In this document: positions 15,853-24,570 of the stretch, piece after piece
How positions within the stretch are numbered: the first letter of the stretch is position 1
Layout of the letters: each line of letters starts with the position of its first letter
From: Clostridiales bacterium DTU089
Lineage (GTDB): Bacteria; Bacillota; Clostridia; Oscillospirales; Acutalibacteraceae
Assembly (NCBI GenBank): GCA_001513045.1
Contig: LFSB01000031.1
Coordinates: 1 to 43,469, forward strand
Length of the DNA: 43,469 nucleotides
Reading direction: 5' to 3'
Position numbers and translations under genes: made by a program
Notes under the pieces: generated by a model
What the model was told of the DNA's origin: nothing
What the model saw: only the letters and a program-made list of their open reading frames with translations
The model's database searches: none

Positions 15853-16614
15853 TCAGCTTATGTGCATTTCTCCGTAGTCTATGCTCCATTCGCCGTTTGC
15901 ATACTTGGCGGTGCAGTTCTTAAAGCCCGCTGCGCCTGTACCGGAGCGCCACTTGGAAATACTGAATTCATCCGTTCCGGAGTCCTTAATGCTGATGATA
16001 ACACCCTTTTCAAACACGTTGTTTACGATTTCATTCTCTTTAGAGAGCGAGTCGTAGTTCCCCAATATGACCTCGGTGGAGTCTATGGAAAAATAGTGAT
16101 TGAAGAGGACTCTGCATAAGGCCTCGCGGTCCCCGGCGTTGAGTGACGCCGCACCGTCGAGGTCTAATACTATCACACTGCCGTTCAGCCCGGGGTCGTT
16201 CTCGTAAATGTGCTTCACAGCCTTTTCGTAGAGGGATACGCGGTCGGGTCTGCTGCCGGTTACGGCTATTGTAACGGGGCTTGTAATCTGTGCGGGATAG
16301 GATTCGGCAATGCCGCCGGAGTAGGCGATGCTTACGGTTGTTCCCGCCGTCAGAGCCTGTTGTGATGTTTTTTTACCTGCGGCGGAAAGTATTTCAACAT
16401 TTGACAGCGATACGTTATAAAGTCCGCCGTCCTCGGCGCTGGCAAGCATTGTCGAGCCGGACAGCCGTACAACACACAGTGAGATATTGTTCAGCGCGCC
16501 CGATGTGGTCGGGAGTGTTGTTGCGGGATTGTCCGCACCGCCTTTTCCGCAGGCACAAAGCAATATTTCAAGCGCGAGCAGCACAGCGAACAGGAAAGCG
16601 AATCTTTTTTTCAT
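15853..16614 (-). CDS. Predicted lipoprotein of unknown function
   Basis: The 253-residue protein has a signal peptide with hydrophobic core LFAVLLALEILL and a lipobox-like LCAC, then a short Asn/Thr/Pro linker. A mostly beta segment (about 45-115) is followed by an alpha/beta part with the line SVIVLDLDGAASLNAGD and a closing region KYANGEWSIDYGEMHIS. I do not recognise the family. The gene sits between the oad operon and recA on the same strand, with 110 bases to the recA promoter side. Surface attachment is likely; the function is open. Confidence 0.8.
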   Translation of the reverse strand: MKKRFAFLFAVLLALEILLCACGKGGADNPATTLPTTSGALNNISLCVVRLSGSTMLASAEDGGLYNVSLSNVEILSAAGKKTSQQALTAGTTVSIAYSGGIAESYPAQITSPVTIAVTGSRPDRVSLYEKAVKHIYENDPGLNGSVIVLDLDGAASLNAGDREALCRVLFNHYFSIDSTEVILGNYDSLSKENEIVNNVFEKGVIISIKDSGTDEFSISKWRSGTGAAGFKNCTAKYANGEWSIDYGEMHIS

Positions 16615-16674
16615 CGGTCATACCTCCGTTTCATTCAAAAAGAGTGACCCAAAGACATTTTTGTTGCAAAAGCA

Positions 16675-16698
16675 AACGGGCGGTTTTTGCCGCCCGTT
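16675..16698 (-). terminator. Terminator of the oad operon
   Basis: On the minus strand a 9-bp stem AACGGGCGG / CCGCCCGTT with a CAAAAA loop, followed by TGCTTTTGC. It lies 4 bases after the oadB stop. The T-run is broken, so moderate confidence. Confidence 0.6.
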
Positions 16699-16702
16699 AA
16701 AA

Positions 16703-17881
16703 TTATTTTCCGAACATCAGAAGCAGGAAGCCTGCCGCAACCGCCGAGCCGATAACACCCGCGACGTTCGGACCCATTGCGTGCATGAGAAGGAAGTTTG
16801 TGGGATTTGCTTTTCTGCCCTCAACCTGAGAAACACGGGCAGCCATGGGAACCGCCGAAACGCCCGCCGAGCCGATAAGAGGGTTGACCCTTCCGCCGGT
16901 AACCAGATACATGAGCTTTCCGAAAAGCACGCCGCCCACGGTTGAAAACGCAAATGCAACAAGACCTATACCGACGATAAGAAGCGTTTTGAGCTGAAGG
17001 AAAACCTCGCCGTTTGCGGTTGCTCCGACAGTTACGCCGAGCATGATGGTGACTATGTTTGTCAGCGCGTTCTGGGCTGTGTCGCTGAGTCTTTCGGTCA
17101 CTCCGCTCTCACGGAAAAGGTTGCCGAGCATGAACATGCCGAGCAGGGGCGCGACAGAGGGAAGCAGAAGCACGCACATAACGGTGACGGCTATCGGGAA
17201 TATTATTTTTTCCGCCTTGGACACCTTGCGCAGCTGGTCCATTCTGACCTCGCGCTCTTTTTTCGTGGTGAGTGCGCGCATTATGGGCGGCTGAATGAGC
17301 GGGATGAGCGCCATGTATGAGTACGCGGCAACCGCTATCGGTCCGAGCAAATCCGGGGCGAGCCGTCCGGTAAGGAATATTGCCGTGGGGCCGTCCGCAC
17401 CGCCGATGATTGCTATTGACGCCGCTTCCTGAGGAGTGAAGACGCCTGTAATCATGCATACGAAAAATGCGCAGTAGATTCCGAGCTGTGCCGCCGCACC
17501 GAGAAGAAGGCTTGAGGGGTTGGCAAGCAACGGGCCGAAATCGGTCATTGCGCCTACACCCATAAATATCAGACATGGGAATATGCTGCTTTTGACACCC
17601 GCGTAAATCAGCCGCAGCACACCGTCATCGTACCAGTGTGCGCCGGCAACCTTCTGCGTGGCATCCATAAGTCCCGCCGGGTCTGCCATAAGTCCGGCAA
17701 GCGGCAGGTTTGCAAGCATCATGCCGAAGGCTATCGGAAGCAACAGCAGAGGCTCATATTTCTTTACGATGGCAAAGTAGAACAGCACAAACGACACAAC
17801 GAGCATAATGCCCTGTTGAAGCGTCATTGCGGCAAAGCCGGAGCTGAGCGCCATCTCCTTTAAAACTTCAATGAAATTCAT
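16703..17881 (-). CDS. oadB: Na+-pumping decarboxylase, beta subunit
   Basis: The beta subunit is the membrane channel that couples decarboxylation of the carboxybiotin carrier to export of two Na+ ions. The 392-residue protein is almost all membrane helices. It shows the family marks [17 protein letters not shown] (with the conserved Asp of region IIIa), the [21 protein letters not shown] stretch (in part) and the C-terminal [18 protein letters not shown] and [19 protein letters not shown] segments. Last gene of the oad operon. Beta subunits of oxaloacetate, methylmalonyl and glutaconyl decarboxylases look alike; the oadA gene upstream points to oxaloacetate. Confidence 0.95.
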   Translation of the reverse strand: MNFIEVLKEMALSSGFAAMTLQQGIMLVVSFVLFYFAIVKKYEPLLLLPIAFGMMLANLPLAGLMADPAGLMDATQKVAGAHWYDDGVLRLIYAGVKSSIFPCLIFMGVGAMTDFGPLLANPSSLLLGAAAQLGIYCAFFVCMITGVFTPQEAASIAIIGGADGPTAIFLTGRLAPDLLGPIAVAAYSYMALIPLIQPPIMRALTTKKEREVRMDQLRKVSKAEKIIFPIAVTVMCVLLLPSVAPLLGMFMLGNLFRESGVTERLSDTAQNALTNIVTIMLGVTVGATANGEVFLQLKTLLIVGIGLVAFAFSTVGGVLFGKLMYLVTGGRVNPLIGSAGVSAVPMAARVSQVEGRKANPTNFLLMHAMGPNVAGVIGSAVAAGFLLLMFGK

Positions 17882-17893
17882 ACTACGCTCCCC

Positions 17894-18313
17894 TTATCCG
17901 ACAACAGCGAGGACTTCGTCCGTCTTGACGACGCTGCCCTTGCTGACAGTTATTTGTTTTACGGTGCCGTCGCAGGGGGCGACAATCTCGTTTTCCATCT
18001 TCATTGCCTCAAGAATAAGTATAACGTCACCCGCCTTGACGCTCTGGCCGGCGGAGACTTTTATTTCAAGGATGTTTCCGGGCATAGGGGATTTTACCGC
18101 CTCGCCGCCGGAAACGTTCGCGACAGGCGCAGGAGCCGCAGCAGGTGCCGCCGGTGCCGCCGGTGCCGCCGGTGCTGCCGCGACAGGGGCAACAGGTGTA
18201 ACAGCGACAGGCGCCGCAGCCGGAGCCGCGTCGGTTACGCTCAGAAGCACAGCCTCGCTCTTTTCAACCTCGACCTCATATTTTTTGCCGTTAAGCTCTA
18301 CTATATATTTCAT
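17894..18313 (-). CDS. Biotin carrier protein of the decarboxylase pump
   Basis: The 139-residue protein has an N-terminal segment (MKYIVELNGKKYEVEVEK), an Ala/Pro/Val-rich flexible linker (about 35-70; the DNA repeats GGTGCCGCC units), and a C-terminal biotinyl domain with the modification site EAMKMENEI. The lysine between the methionines carries biotin and moves CO2 from the alpha subunit to the membrane beta subunit. ATG 18313 is the natural start; an in-frame extension would overlap oadG. Having it as a separate gene explains why the alpha subunit lacks a biotin domain. Confidence 0.94.
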   Translation of the reverse strand: MKYIVELNGKKYEVEVEKSEAVLLSVTDAAPAAAPVAVTPVAPVAAAPAAPAAPAAPAAAPAPVANVSGGEAVKSPMPGNILEIKVSAGQSVKAGDVILILEAMKMENEIVAPCDGTVKQITVSKGSVVKTDEVLAVVG

Positions 18314-18317
18314 GTTC

Positions 18318-18674
18318 TTACTCCTCCACAAGCTTTATGCTTTTAAATGCAAGATGATTGAGCGGAATATCCGACTCGTTGCTGACGATTGCCATTATCA
18401 TCGCCGCAGTCTGCTCGTCGGTATTGACAAGCGACACCTCGTTGGGTGCGAACACCGCAGCGGGGGCGGGAGCGGATACCGCTGCCTCGGCAAGCTGAAC
18501 CGGAATCTCTGCCGCGGCGGCCTTTGCGGGCTTTTTCTCAAATGCGCGAACCGCCTTTGACAGCAGCCAAACAAGCACGGCGAGAAGCGCAAGCTCGAAA
18601 AGCACAACGGCTATTCCGGCAAGGCATACCGTGAGGGTTTCTATGACCGAAAGGTCTGTTCTGTCTGCAAGCAT
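18318..18674 (-). CDS. oadG: Na+-pumping decarboxylase, gamma (OadG/MmdD-type) subunit
   Basis: A 118-residue protein with a single N-terminal membrane helix (about residues 15-40, CLAGIAVVLFELALLAVLVW) followed by a basic patch and an Ala/Pro-rich tail. The C-terminal block DEQTAAMIMAIVSNESDIP is a typical gamma/delta-subunit motif. It anchors and assembles the alpha subunit and biotin carrier on the beta subunit. It lies 14 bases after oadA and 4 bases before the carrier gene. Confidence 0.88.
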   Translation of the reverse strand: MLADRTDLSVIETLTVCLAGIAVVLFELALLAVLVWLLSKAVRAFEKKPAKAAAAEIPVQLAEAAVSAPAPAAVFAPNEVSLVNTDEQTAAMIMAIVSNESDIPLNHLAFKSIKLVEE

Positions 18675-18688
18675 TATCCGTTCTCCTC

Positions 18689-20071
18689 TCAGTCGCAGCG
18701 CCGTATGGCGTATTTGACGGTTCTCTTTTTCTTTTCCTCACGCGCATCAAAGAACTTTTCTGCCTGCGCCGGGAACGAAATATACGAAAGCACATCCTCG
18801 TCACAGGTTGCCTTTTCGCCTATTTCAGCCTTTGCTTTTTCAAATCCGGGCTCAAGAGTGTCGGCATAGCGGCCGGTTATGGGCTCCTCATCACCGAGCA
18901 CAAGCTTTTTGACATCGGGATTTATCTTGCCGGGAGCGGTGCCGTATTCGCCCTTGATATAGCTTTTTATCTCTTTTGAAACGTTTTTGTATCTTTCTCC
19001 GGCGAGCACGTTCGCGGTTGCCTGAACTCCGACCATCTGGCTCATGGGAGTTACAAGCGGCGGGAAGCCGAGATCCTCACGCACGGCGGGAACCTCTGCG
19101 AGCACGTCCTCGAATTTATCCATCTTGTTCTGCGCCGTAAGCTGTGCTACGAGATTTGAAAGCATTCCGCCGGGAACCTGATATACAAGCGCGTTCGTAT
19201 CGGTGCTCATAACAGCGGGATTGAGTCCGCCGCTCTTGAGAGCCTCGTTTTTGACGGGCTTGAAGAAGTCGTTTATCTCCTTGAGAACGTTCATGTCGAG
19301 CGCGACATCGTAGCCCTGCTCCCTGAACGAGTATGCAAGCGTCTCCGTGGGCGGCTGTGAGGTTCCGCCGGAGAAGCTGGAGATTGCGGTGTCTATTATA
19401 TCCGCACCCGCCTCAACAGCACTCTGGAGCGTTATCGGACCGAGTCCGGTGGTGCAGTGCGTGTGAACAACAACGGGAACCTTGACCTCGGATTTGAGAG
19501 CCTTCACAAGGTCGTATGCCTGCTTGGGGCTCATTATTCCCGCCATATCCTTTACGGCTATGGTATTTACGCCGAGGCTCTCCATATTTTTGGCAAGCTT
19601 CACGTAGGCTTCAAGGTCGTGTATCGGGCTTATGGTATAGCATATAGCGCCCGACGCAACAGCGCCGCATTTAAGAGTTTCATCCACAGCCACCTGAATA
19701 TTTCTTATGTCGTTGAGAGCGTCGAATATTCTTATGACGTCTATTCCGTTTTCTACGGATTTTTTGACAAAGGCGCGCACAACATCATCGGGATAGTGCT
19801 TGTATCCCAGGATGTTCTGACCTCTGAGAAGCATCTGAAGCTTTGTGTTCGGGCAGGCTGCCTTGATTTTGCGCAGCCTCTCCCACGGGTCCTCATTGAG
19901 GTAGCGAAGGCAGGAGTCGAAGGTTGCTCCTCCCCAGCACTCCAGCGAGTAAAAGCCCGCCTTGTCAAGCTTTGAAAGAATCGGCTCAAAGTCCGAAAAC
20001 TTCATTCTTGTTGCGATAAGCGACTGGTTTGCGTCACGCAGAACAGTCTCTGTAAACTGTACCTTTTGCAT
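18689..20071 (-). CDS. oadA: Oxaloacetate decarboxylase alpha subunit (carboxyltransferase)
   Basis: The soluble alpha subunit transfers the carboxyl group of oxaloacetate to biotin, giving pyruvate. The 460-residue protein has an HMGL-like TIM barrel beginning FTETVLRDANQSL with the metal Asp, IRIFDALND, AVKDMAG with the key Lys, and the metal pair VHTHCTTG. The pyruvate-carboxylase-type C-terminal domain follows (PGGMLSNL, TPMSQMVGVQA). It ends without a biotin domain, which is encoded separately two genes on. First gene of the operon; with Na+ export it lets the cell gain energy from oxaloacetate or citrate-derived acids. It could be a pyruvate-carboxylase-B-type alpha subunit serving the same pump. 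Confidence 0.93.
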   Translation of the reverse strand: MQKVQFTETVLRDANQSLIATRMKFSDFEPILSKLDKAGFYSLECWGGATFDSCLRYLNEDPWERLRKIKAACPNTKLQMLLRGQNILGYKHYPDDVVRAFVKKSVENGIDVIRIFDALNDIRNIQVAVDETLKCGAVASGAICYTISPIHDLEAYVKLAKNMESLGVNTIAVKDMAGIMSPKQAYDLVKALKSEVKVPVVVHTHCTTGLGPITLQSAVEAGADIIDTAISSFSGGTSQPPTETLAYSFREQGYDVALDMNVLKEINDFFKPVKNEALKSGGLNPAVMSTDTNALVYQVPGGMLSNLVAQLTAQNKMDKFEDVLAEVPAVREDLGFPPLVTPMSQMVGVQATANVLAGERYKNVSKEIKSYIKGEYGTAPGKINPDVKKLVLGDEEPITGRYADTLEPGFEKAKAEIGEKATCDEDVLSYISFPAQAEKFFDAREEKKKRTVKYAIRRCD

Positions 20072-20380
20072 TTGAAAACACTCCTCGGTATAAAAATACG
20101 GCTTGCCCGTAATACAACATCTTCGCGGAAGAAAATTACCGCAAGCGCGGAGCAGCGGTTTTTACAAAAAAGCTTTCCCAAATCTGCCCCATTTTATCAT
20201 ACATCAAATTGAGGCAATTTGCAAGGAAAAAGAGCCTGAAAATTGAACAAAAACCAAACGCTTTTCAGACAAATTATTGTATCTGTATTTTTTTCTTTAC
20301 TTTACCGGGATAATGTGGTAATATGATGTCACATTAGCTTGTCCGCAACGCGGCACGGCAAAAAAACGGAGGAAGTAATA
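20072..20380. other. Divergent intergenic region between oadA and the amino-acid ABC operon
   Basis: No gene seen in 309 bases. On the plus side a TATGAT (20322-20327) is a plausible -10 for the ABC operon, but no -35 at good spacing is clear. AACGGAGGAAG just before 20381 is the ribosome site. The rest is AT-rich without obvious repeats. Confidence 0.4.
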
Positions 20381-21271
20381 ATGAAAAAGAAAGTTCTTTC
20401 AGTTCTCAGCATAGCACTTATCTTTGCAATTCTCGGCGCATTTGCCGCATGCGGCAACAAGACCGAGGGCACAGCTACCACAACAACGCCCACCACCGAG
20501 GCTCCCAAGTCCACATTGAAAATCCTTCCCGATGCACTTGAGGGCAGCACAGAAACCTATGTTATAGGCTTCCGCAAGGGCGACCAGGCTCTGCGCGATA
20601 AGGTTCAGACCATCCTTTGCGAAATGAAAAAGGACGGAACAATGGCTCAGATTTCCACAACCTGGTTCGGCAGCGACATGACCACCGTTAAAGAGACTGC
20701 CGACATAAAGACTCCGGCAACAGATAACTCTCTCGAAAAGGTTCTTGAGGCAAAGAAGCTTGTTCTCGGCCTTGACGCAACCTTTAAGCCCATGGGCTTC
20801 ACAGACGACCAGAACAACATAGTCGGCTTCGACATCGACCTTGCAAAGGAAGTCTGCAAGCGTCTCGGCGTTGAGCTTGAGCTCAAGGGTATCGACTGGG
20901 AAACCAAGGAGAAGACCCTCGATGCAAATCAGATAGACTGCATCTGGAACGGCATGTCTTACAGCGACAAGAGAAACGAAGCGATGAACCTCTCCGAAGC
21001 ATATATGGACAACAAGATGGTCTTTGTAGTGTCCGCATCGGGCGCGATTGCCTCTCAGGCAGACCTCAGCCAAAAGAAGGTAGCCGTACAGTCCGGCTCC
21101 ACCGCACAGGAAATCCTTGAAGCTTCGGCAATTGCCAAGGACATCGAAATCGTAGCCATCGGCACAAACGTGGAGGCTCTCCAGCAGCTCAACCTCAACA
21201 TGGTTGACGCGGTATTCCTCGATTCAGTCGTTGCCGAGTATGAAATAGTTCAGATGCTCAAGACGAAATAA
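20381..21271 (+). CDS. Amino-acid ABC transporter substrate-binding lipoprotein, apparently circularly permuted
   Basis: The 296-residue lipoprotein (lipobox FAAC, Cys24; Thr-rich linker 31-44) belongs to the polar amino-acid binding family (SBP_bac_3). Residues about 118-296 are the normal N-terminal and middle parts: LVLGLDATFKPMGF, GFDIDLAKEVCKRLGVELEL, CIWNGMSYSDKRNEAM with the ligand-binding Arg, VAVQSGSTAQEIL, VDAVFLDSVVAEYEI. In normal members the last 60 residues follow there and read like YVVL-EE-YGIGFRKGD...DGTxAxISxKWFG. Here that block is at the front, residues 45-103 (LKILPDALEG, YVIGFRKGD, KKDGTMAQIS, WFGSD), and is missing at the end. Next two genes encode permease and ATPase. 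ATG 20381 has GGAGG upstream. Confidence 0.93.
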   Translation: MKKKVLSVLSIALIFAILGAFAACGNKTEGTATTTTPTTEAPKSTLKILPDALEGSTETYVIGFRKGDQALRDKVQTILCEMKKDGTMAQISTTWFGSDMTTVKETADIKTPATDNSLEKVLEAKKLVLGLDATFKPMGFTDDQNNIVGFDIDLAKEVCKRLGVELELKGIDWETKEKTLDANQIDCIWNGMSYSDKRNEAMNLSEAYMDNKMVFVVSASGAIASQADLSQKKVAVQSGSTAQEILEASAIAKDIEIVAIGTNVEALQQLNLNMVDAVFLDSVVAEYEIVQMLKTK

Positions 21272-21298
21272 CAACATTTTTACATTTCTTAAAGACGC

Positions 21299-21334
21299 GG
21301 GGAGGCAGGGTGTTTCGCAAGAAGCCCTGCCCCC
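21299..21334 (+). other. Stable intercistronic RNA hairpin
   Basis: GGGG(A)GGCAGGG pairs with CCCTGCCCCC, and the inner TTTC GCAA GAAG closes with a GNRA tetraloop. No T-run follows. It sits between the binding-protein and permease genes, where such hairpins often protect the upstream mRNA end and raise binding-protein yield. Confidence 0.6.
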
Positions 21335-21361
21335 TTGCAATGAGTTTTGGGGGAAAGCGTT

Positions 21362-22060
21362 TTGGATTACAGCGAGCTTCTCAAGGTAACCGGTATACTT
21401 CTTCAATATCTGTTGCCGACTTTAAAAATATTCGGATATACGCTGGCGTTTTCGATACCGCTCGGCATGGTTGTTGCTATGCTGAAGATGTGCCGTTTCA
21501 AGCCCGTATCCTGGATAACCAACATTTACATCCTTATAATGCGCGGTACACCCCTGATGCTTCAGATAATCACGATTTATTACGCCATACCCATGATTCA
21601 GACGGGCGGCTCGGATTTTTTCGGAGGTCTGTTTTCGGGCTTTGACACGCGAAGCGATACATATCAGTTCACAGCCCTGCTTATAGCGTTTGTGCTTAAC
21701 TATGCGGCGTATTTTGCCGAGATTTTCCGCGGCGGCATCGAAGCGATTGCCAAGGGGCAGCACGAGGCGGCGTTTACTCTCGGCTTCACAAAAACACAGA
21801 CCTTTTTCCGCATCATTCTTCCGCAGGTTGTCAAGCGCGTGCTTCCCGCAAGCTCCAACGAGGTAATAACCCTTGTCAAGGACACCTCGCTGGCGAACGT
21901 CATCGCATACGCTGAGATTTTCCGCAAGGCCAAGGAGCAGATGGTGTTTTACAGCTCGCTTGCGCCGCTGTTTATCGCCGGTGTATTCTACTTTGTGATG
22001 AACGCCGTTCTGACCGTGGTGTTCAACTTCATTGAAAAGAAGCTCGATTATTATCAATAA
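21362..22060 (+). CDS. Amino-acid ABC transporter permease
   Basis: A 232-residue inner-membrane permease of the HisMQ/GlnP type. It has an N-terminal segment starting at LQYLLPTLKIFGYTLAFSI, YILIMRGTPLMLQI, and the EAA-type coupling loop AFTLGFTKTQTFFRIILPQ that contacts the ATPase, followed by NEVITLVKDTSLANVIA. About five membrane helices. I chose TTG 21362, about 9 bases after GGGGG; an in-frame TTG at 21347 overlaps that site. It sits between the binding protein and the ATPase, 16 bases from the latter. An insertion (GGSDFFGGLFSGFDTRSD) lies in an outer loop. Confidence 0.94.
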   Translation: MDYSELLKVTGILLQYLLPTLKIFGYTLAFSIPLGMVVAMLKMCRFKPVSWITNIYILIMRGTPLMLQIITIYYAIPMIQTGGSDFFGGLFSGFDTRSDTYQFTALLIAFVLNYAAYFAEIFRGGIEAIAKGQHEAAFTLGFTKTQTFFRIILPQVVKRVLPASSNEVITLVKDTSLANVIAYAEIFRKAKEQMVFYSSLAPLFIAGVFYFVMNAVLTVVFNFIEKKLDYYQ

Positions 22061-22075
22061 AAAGGAGGTATCCCC

Positions 22076-22840
22076 ATGTCGGTGCTTGAGATAAAAAACA
22101 TATCAAAATCCTTCGGGACTCTCGACGTAATAAAGGATATTTCCTTCAGCGTCGAAAAGGGGCAGGTTGTGTCCGTGATAGGGCCGTCCGGCTCCGGAAA
22201 ATCCACGCTTCTGCGCTGTGCAACGATGCTTGAGAAAGTCGATTCCGGCTATATTGCGTACGGCGACAACATCATGGTGAGCAATGACGCTGCCGGAAGG
22301 GCAAAATATTCCGACAAGGCAACGCTCAATAAAATAAAGCTCAGCACAGGGCTGATATTTCAGAATTTCAACCTTTTTCCGCATCTTTCGGTGCTGCGAA
22401 ACATCACCGAGGCGCCTGTGTGTGTGCTGAAGAAGGATAAAAATGAGGCAAGGCAAACGGCTCTTGAGCTGCTTGATAAGATGGGACTGTCCGACAAGGC
22501 GGACTCCTATCCCTGCCAGCTTTCGGGCGGACAGCAGCAGCGTGTGTCCATAGCGCGCGCACTTGCGCTTGACCCGGAAATTTTATTTTTCGATGAGCCG
22601 ACGAGTGCCCTTGACCCCGAGCTTACGGGCGAAATACTCAAGGTAATCCGCACGCTTGCCGAGGACAACATGACAATGGTTATCGTCACACATGAGATGG
22701 CGTTTGCAAGGGATGTTTCCGACCACGTGATTTTCATGGACGGCGGTTACATCGTCGAGCAGGGAGAGCCGAACGAGATAATAAATAATCCTTCCTCGGA
22801 GCGAATGAGGACATTTTTGAAGAGAATTATAGAAAAATAA
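22076..22840 (+). CDS. Amino-acid ABC transporter ATP-binding protein
   Basis: The 254-residue ATPase drives the transporter. Walker A is GPSGSGKST, Q-loop is LIFQNFNLFPHLSV, signature is LSGGQQQR, Walker B is ILFFDEPTSALDPEL, and the switch His is in VIVTHEM. The NFNLFPH Q-loop form is typical of the polar amino-acid (GlnQ/HisP) group. AAAGGAGG precedes ATG 22076. Last gene of the three-gene operon, followed by a clear terminator. Confidence 0.97.
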   Translation: MSVLEIKNISKSFGTLDVIKDISFSVEKGQVVSVIGPSGSGKSTLLRCATMLEKVDSGYIAYGDNIMVSNDAAGRAKYSDKATLNKIKLSTGLIFQNFNLFPHLSVLRNITEAPVCVLKKDKNEARQTALELLDKMGLSDKADSYPCQLSGGQQQRVSIARALALDPEILFFDEPTSALDPELTGEILKVIRTLAEDNMTMVIVTHEMAFARDVSDHVIFMDGGYIVEQGEPNEIINNPSSERMRTFLKRIIEK

Positions 22841-22870
22841 AGAGGAGGCCGACACTGCCCTCCTAATAAA

Positions 22871-22911
22871 AAAGTCTGCAAGCCCGTAAAGGCTGCAGAC
22901 TTTGTTTTTTT
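22871..22911. terminator. Terminator of the amino-acid ABC operon
   Basis: Stem AAAGTCTGC-A-AGCC / GGCTGCAGACTTT with a CGTAAA loop and one bulged A, followed by GTTTTTTTA. The A-run on the other side could also serve the convergent gene, which ends at 22915. Confidence 0.85.
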
Positions 22912-22914
22912 ATT

Positions 22915-24552
22915 TCAGTGTGAGAGATGAGCGGCAATTTCCCGGTTTATTTCCTCGCGCTTGTCAATGAGCCACTGCGCCTCGTGCGGATAGGCTTTAA
23001 AGGTCAGCTCATAATCCGTTCCGCGGGCAAGAACCTCCAGGGCGTATTCGCGGGAGGTCAGAGCTTCAAGCTTCTGCAATGCCCGCATATCGCACAGTCC
23101 GTCGCGGAAGACCTTGAGTCTGAGGGAGCAAAGCGGTGAGCCGTCGCTGCCCGGATACACGACGTAAGCATCTCCGGAGGGGAAGGCGCCTGCGGCATCG
23201 GAGACCTTGAACGGGTCAATCTCGTGCTTGGAGTACTGGCTGTACCAGAAGTTGTAGCCCCACTGCAAAAAGCCTGCGGCGTTGTATTTGTAGAGCAGGA
23301 AGCCGAGCACTCGGTTGCGCTGTGAGGGCATGGCGAAAAATCTGTTGGGGACGTATTCGCGATGCTGTCCGCAGCAGTAATATGTCCAGAATTCGTCTGT
23401 GTTGCCCACAAACGGCTCAACGTGATTTTCCGAAGGAATCGGAGTTTTCAGCAGACCCTTTTTGAAAAATTCATAGTCCGAAAGCGCGTCCATTACCGGA
23501 TATCCGGGGAAAAATTCATGGACAAGCTTTGAGGCTTTTCTGTAAGTGGGAACCTGAAGCAGCCCCGGCTCATCGGAGACGTGAAAATGGCAGCGCTCGC
23601 GTATGCCCAGACGGTCTATCTCCGCGTTGAGTGCCGGCGCAAGCTGTGAAAGAAAGTTTTTGTATTTGGCGCCGCCCGCCCTTGTTTCCCAGCCGAAAAG
23701 CCGTTTGCAGCGATCCTTTTCCCAGCCCATAATCTTGGGCGCGGCTATGGCGCCCCACTGGGTGAACAGATGTGATATTTCAAACGCCTGTATGCCGTTT
23801 TCAAGACATATTTTTATAAATCTTTCAAAGTTTTCAAAGCCGAAGGAGTAGGTGGTGCCGCTTTTGTAAACGTCAATAAGCTGAACTGTCGGGCGCTCTC
23901 CGCCGATTTGCGTGTCGAGCGGAGGGGTGAAGATAGGCGTCAGAAGCATATTTATTCCGTGCTCCGCGGCCGTTTTTATGAAGCTTTCGGTTATTTTCCA
24001 ATACTCCTCGGAAAACACAGGTGCTTTATAGTAGGTTGACAGACAGTCCGAATGGAACCAGTTTGTGTGCAGCAGGGTCTGGGCGGGAAGAACAGCGCCT
24101 ATAACCGTAAGCGTTATTTCATGCGAGGCAAGCTCCTCCCCGCCGGATGAAACAGAGATGCGGACAGGGTAGCTGCCGGCACTGAGTGAATCGGGTACAC
24201 ACACCTCAAACCACAGACTGCTCCACGCAGAGCACGCAAGACGTGTTTCGGCCGTATATGGGTAAAGCACATCCGGATATTTGCCGGGGGTGCGCCTGAG
24301 CAGAAAATCGTCCGTATCCTCATAGCACGGAAGGGCCGAGGGTATAAGGCCGACCGTATAAATTTTGATATACTCGGCTACCGGCGAGTTAAGGCTCACG
24401 CTTACACTGCTCTCAGAGCGGCTTTGCGGATATACCGCAAGCTGAAACGAGACACTTTCGCCCTCAAGCGCAGAAATGCCGCTGAGTCCGTAACCGTCCG
24501 GCAACTCGTCCGGAAAAACCTTAGCAAGAGAATTAAGAAGTTGTGTTTTCAT
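22915..24552 (-). CDS. DUF4091 protein, GH123-like glycoside hydrolase
   Basis: The 545-residue protein has an N-terminal beta-sandwich (about 1-150), a central TIM-barrel-like part with HTNWFHSDCLS and ITESFIKTAAEHGINMLLTP, and a C-terminal DUF4091 region (GFLLYKYNAAGFLQWGYNFW in pieces, then VVYPGSDGSPLCSLRLKVFRDGL in pieces). DUF4091 is shared with GH123 beta-N-acetylgalactosaminidases, whose catalytic pair is Asp-Glu. Here HVSDEPG near residue 325 is a good candidate for that pair. No signal peptide, so cytoplasmic. Substrate is not predictable from sequence alone. The MFS gene is 18 bases upstream in the same direction. Confidence 0.82.
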   Translation of the reverse strand: MKTQLLNSLAKVFPDELPDGYGLSGISALEGESVSFQLAVYPQSRSESSVSVSLNSPVAEYIKIYTVGLIPSALPCYEDTDDFLLRRTPGKYPDVLYPYTAETRLACSAWSSLWFEVCVPDSLSAGSYPVRISVSSGGEELASHEITLTVIGAVLPAQTLLHTNWFHSDCLSTYYKAPVFSEEYWKITESFIKTAAEHGINMLLTPIFTPPLDTQIGGERPTVQLIDVYKSGTTYSFGFENFERFIKICLENGIQAFEISHLFTQWGAIAAPKIMGWEKDRCKRLFGWETRAGGAKYKNFLSQLAPALNAEIDRLGIRERCHFHVSDEPGLLQVPTYRKASKLVHEFFPGYPVMDALSDYEFFKKGLLKTPIPSENHVEPFVGNTDEFWTYYCCGQHREYVPNRFFAMPSQRNRVLGFLLYKYNAAGFLQWGYNFWYSQYSKHEIDPFKVSDAAGAFPSGDAYVVYPGSDGSPLCSLRLKVFRDGLCDMRALQKLEALTSREYALEVLARGTDYELTFKAYPHEAQWLIDKREEINREIAAHLSH

Positions 24553-24570
24553 AATCGCTGTCCTTCGCAG

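Noticed and set aside
18150..18190. Repeated GGTGCCGCC units as a functional DNA repeat
   Set aside because: They simply encode the Ala/Pro linker of the biotin carrier protein.
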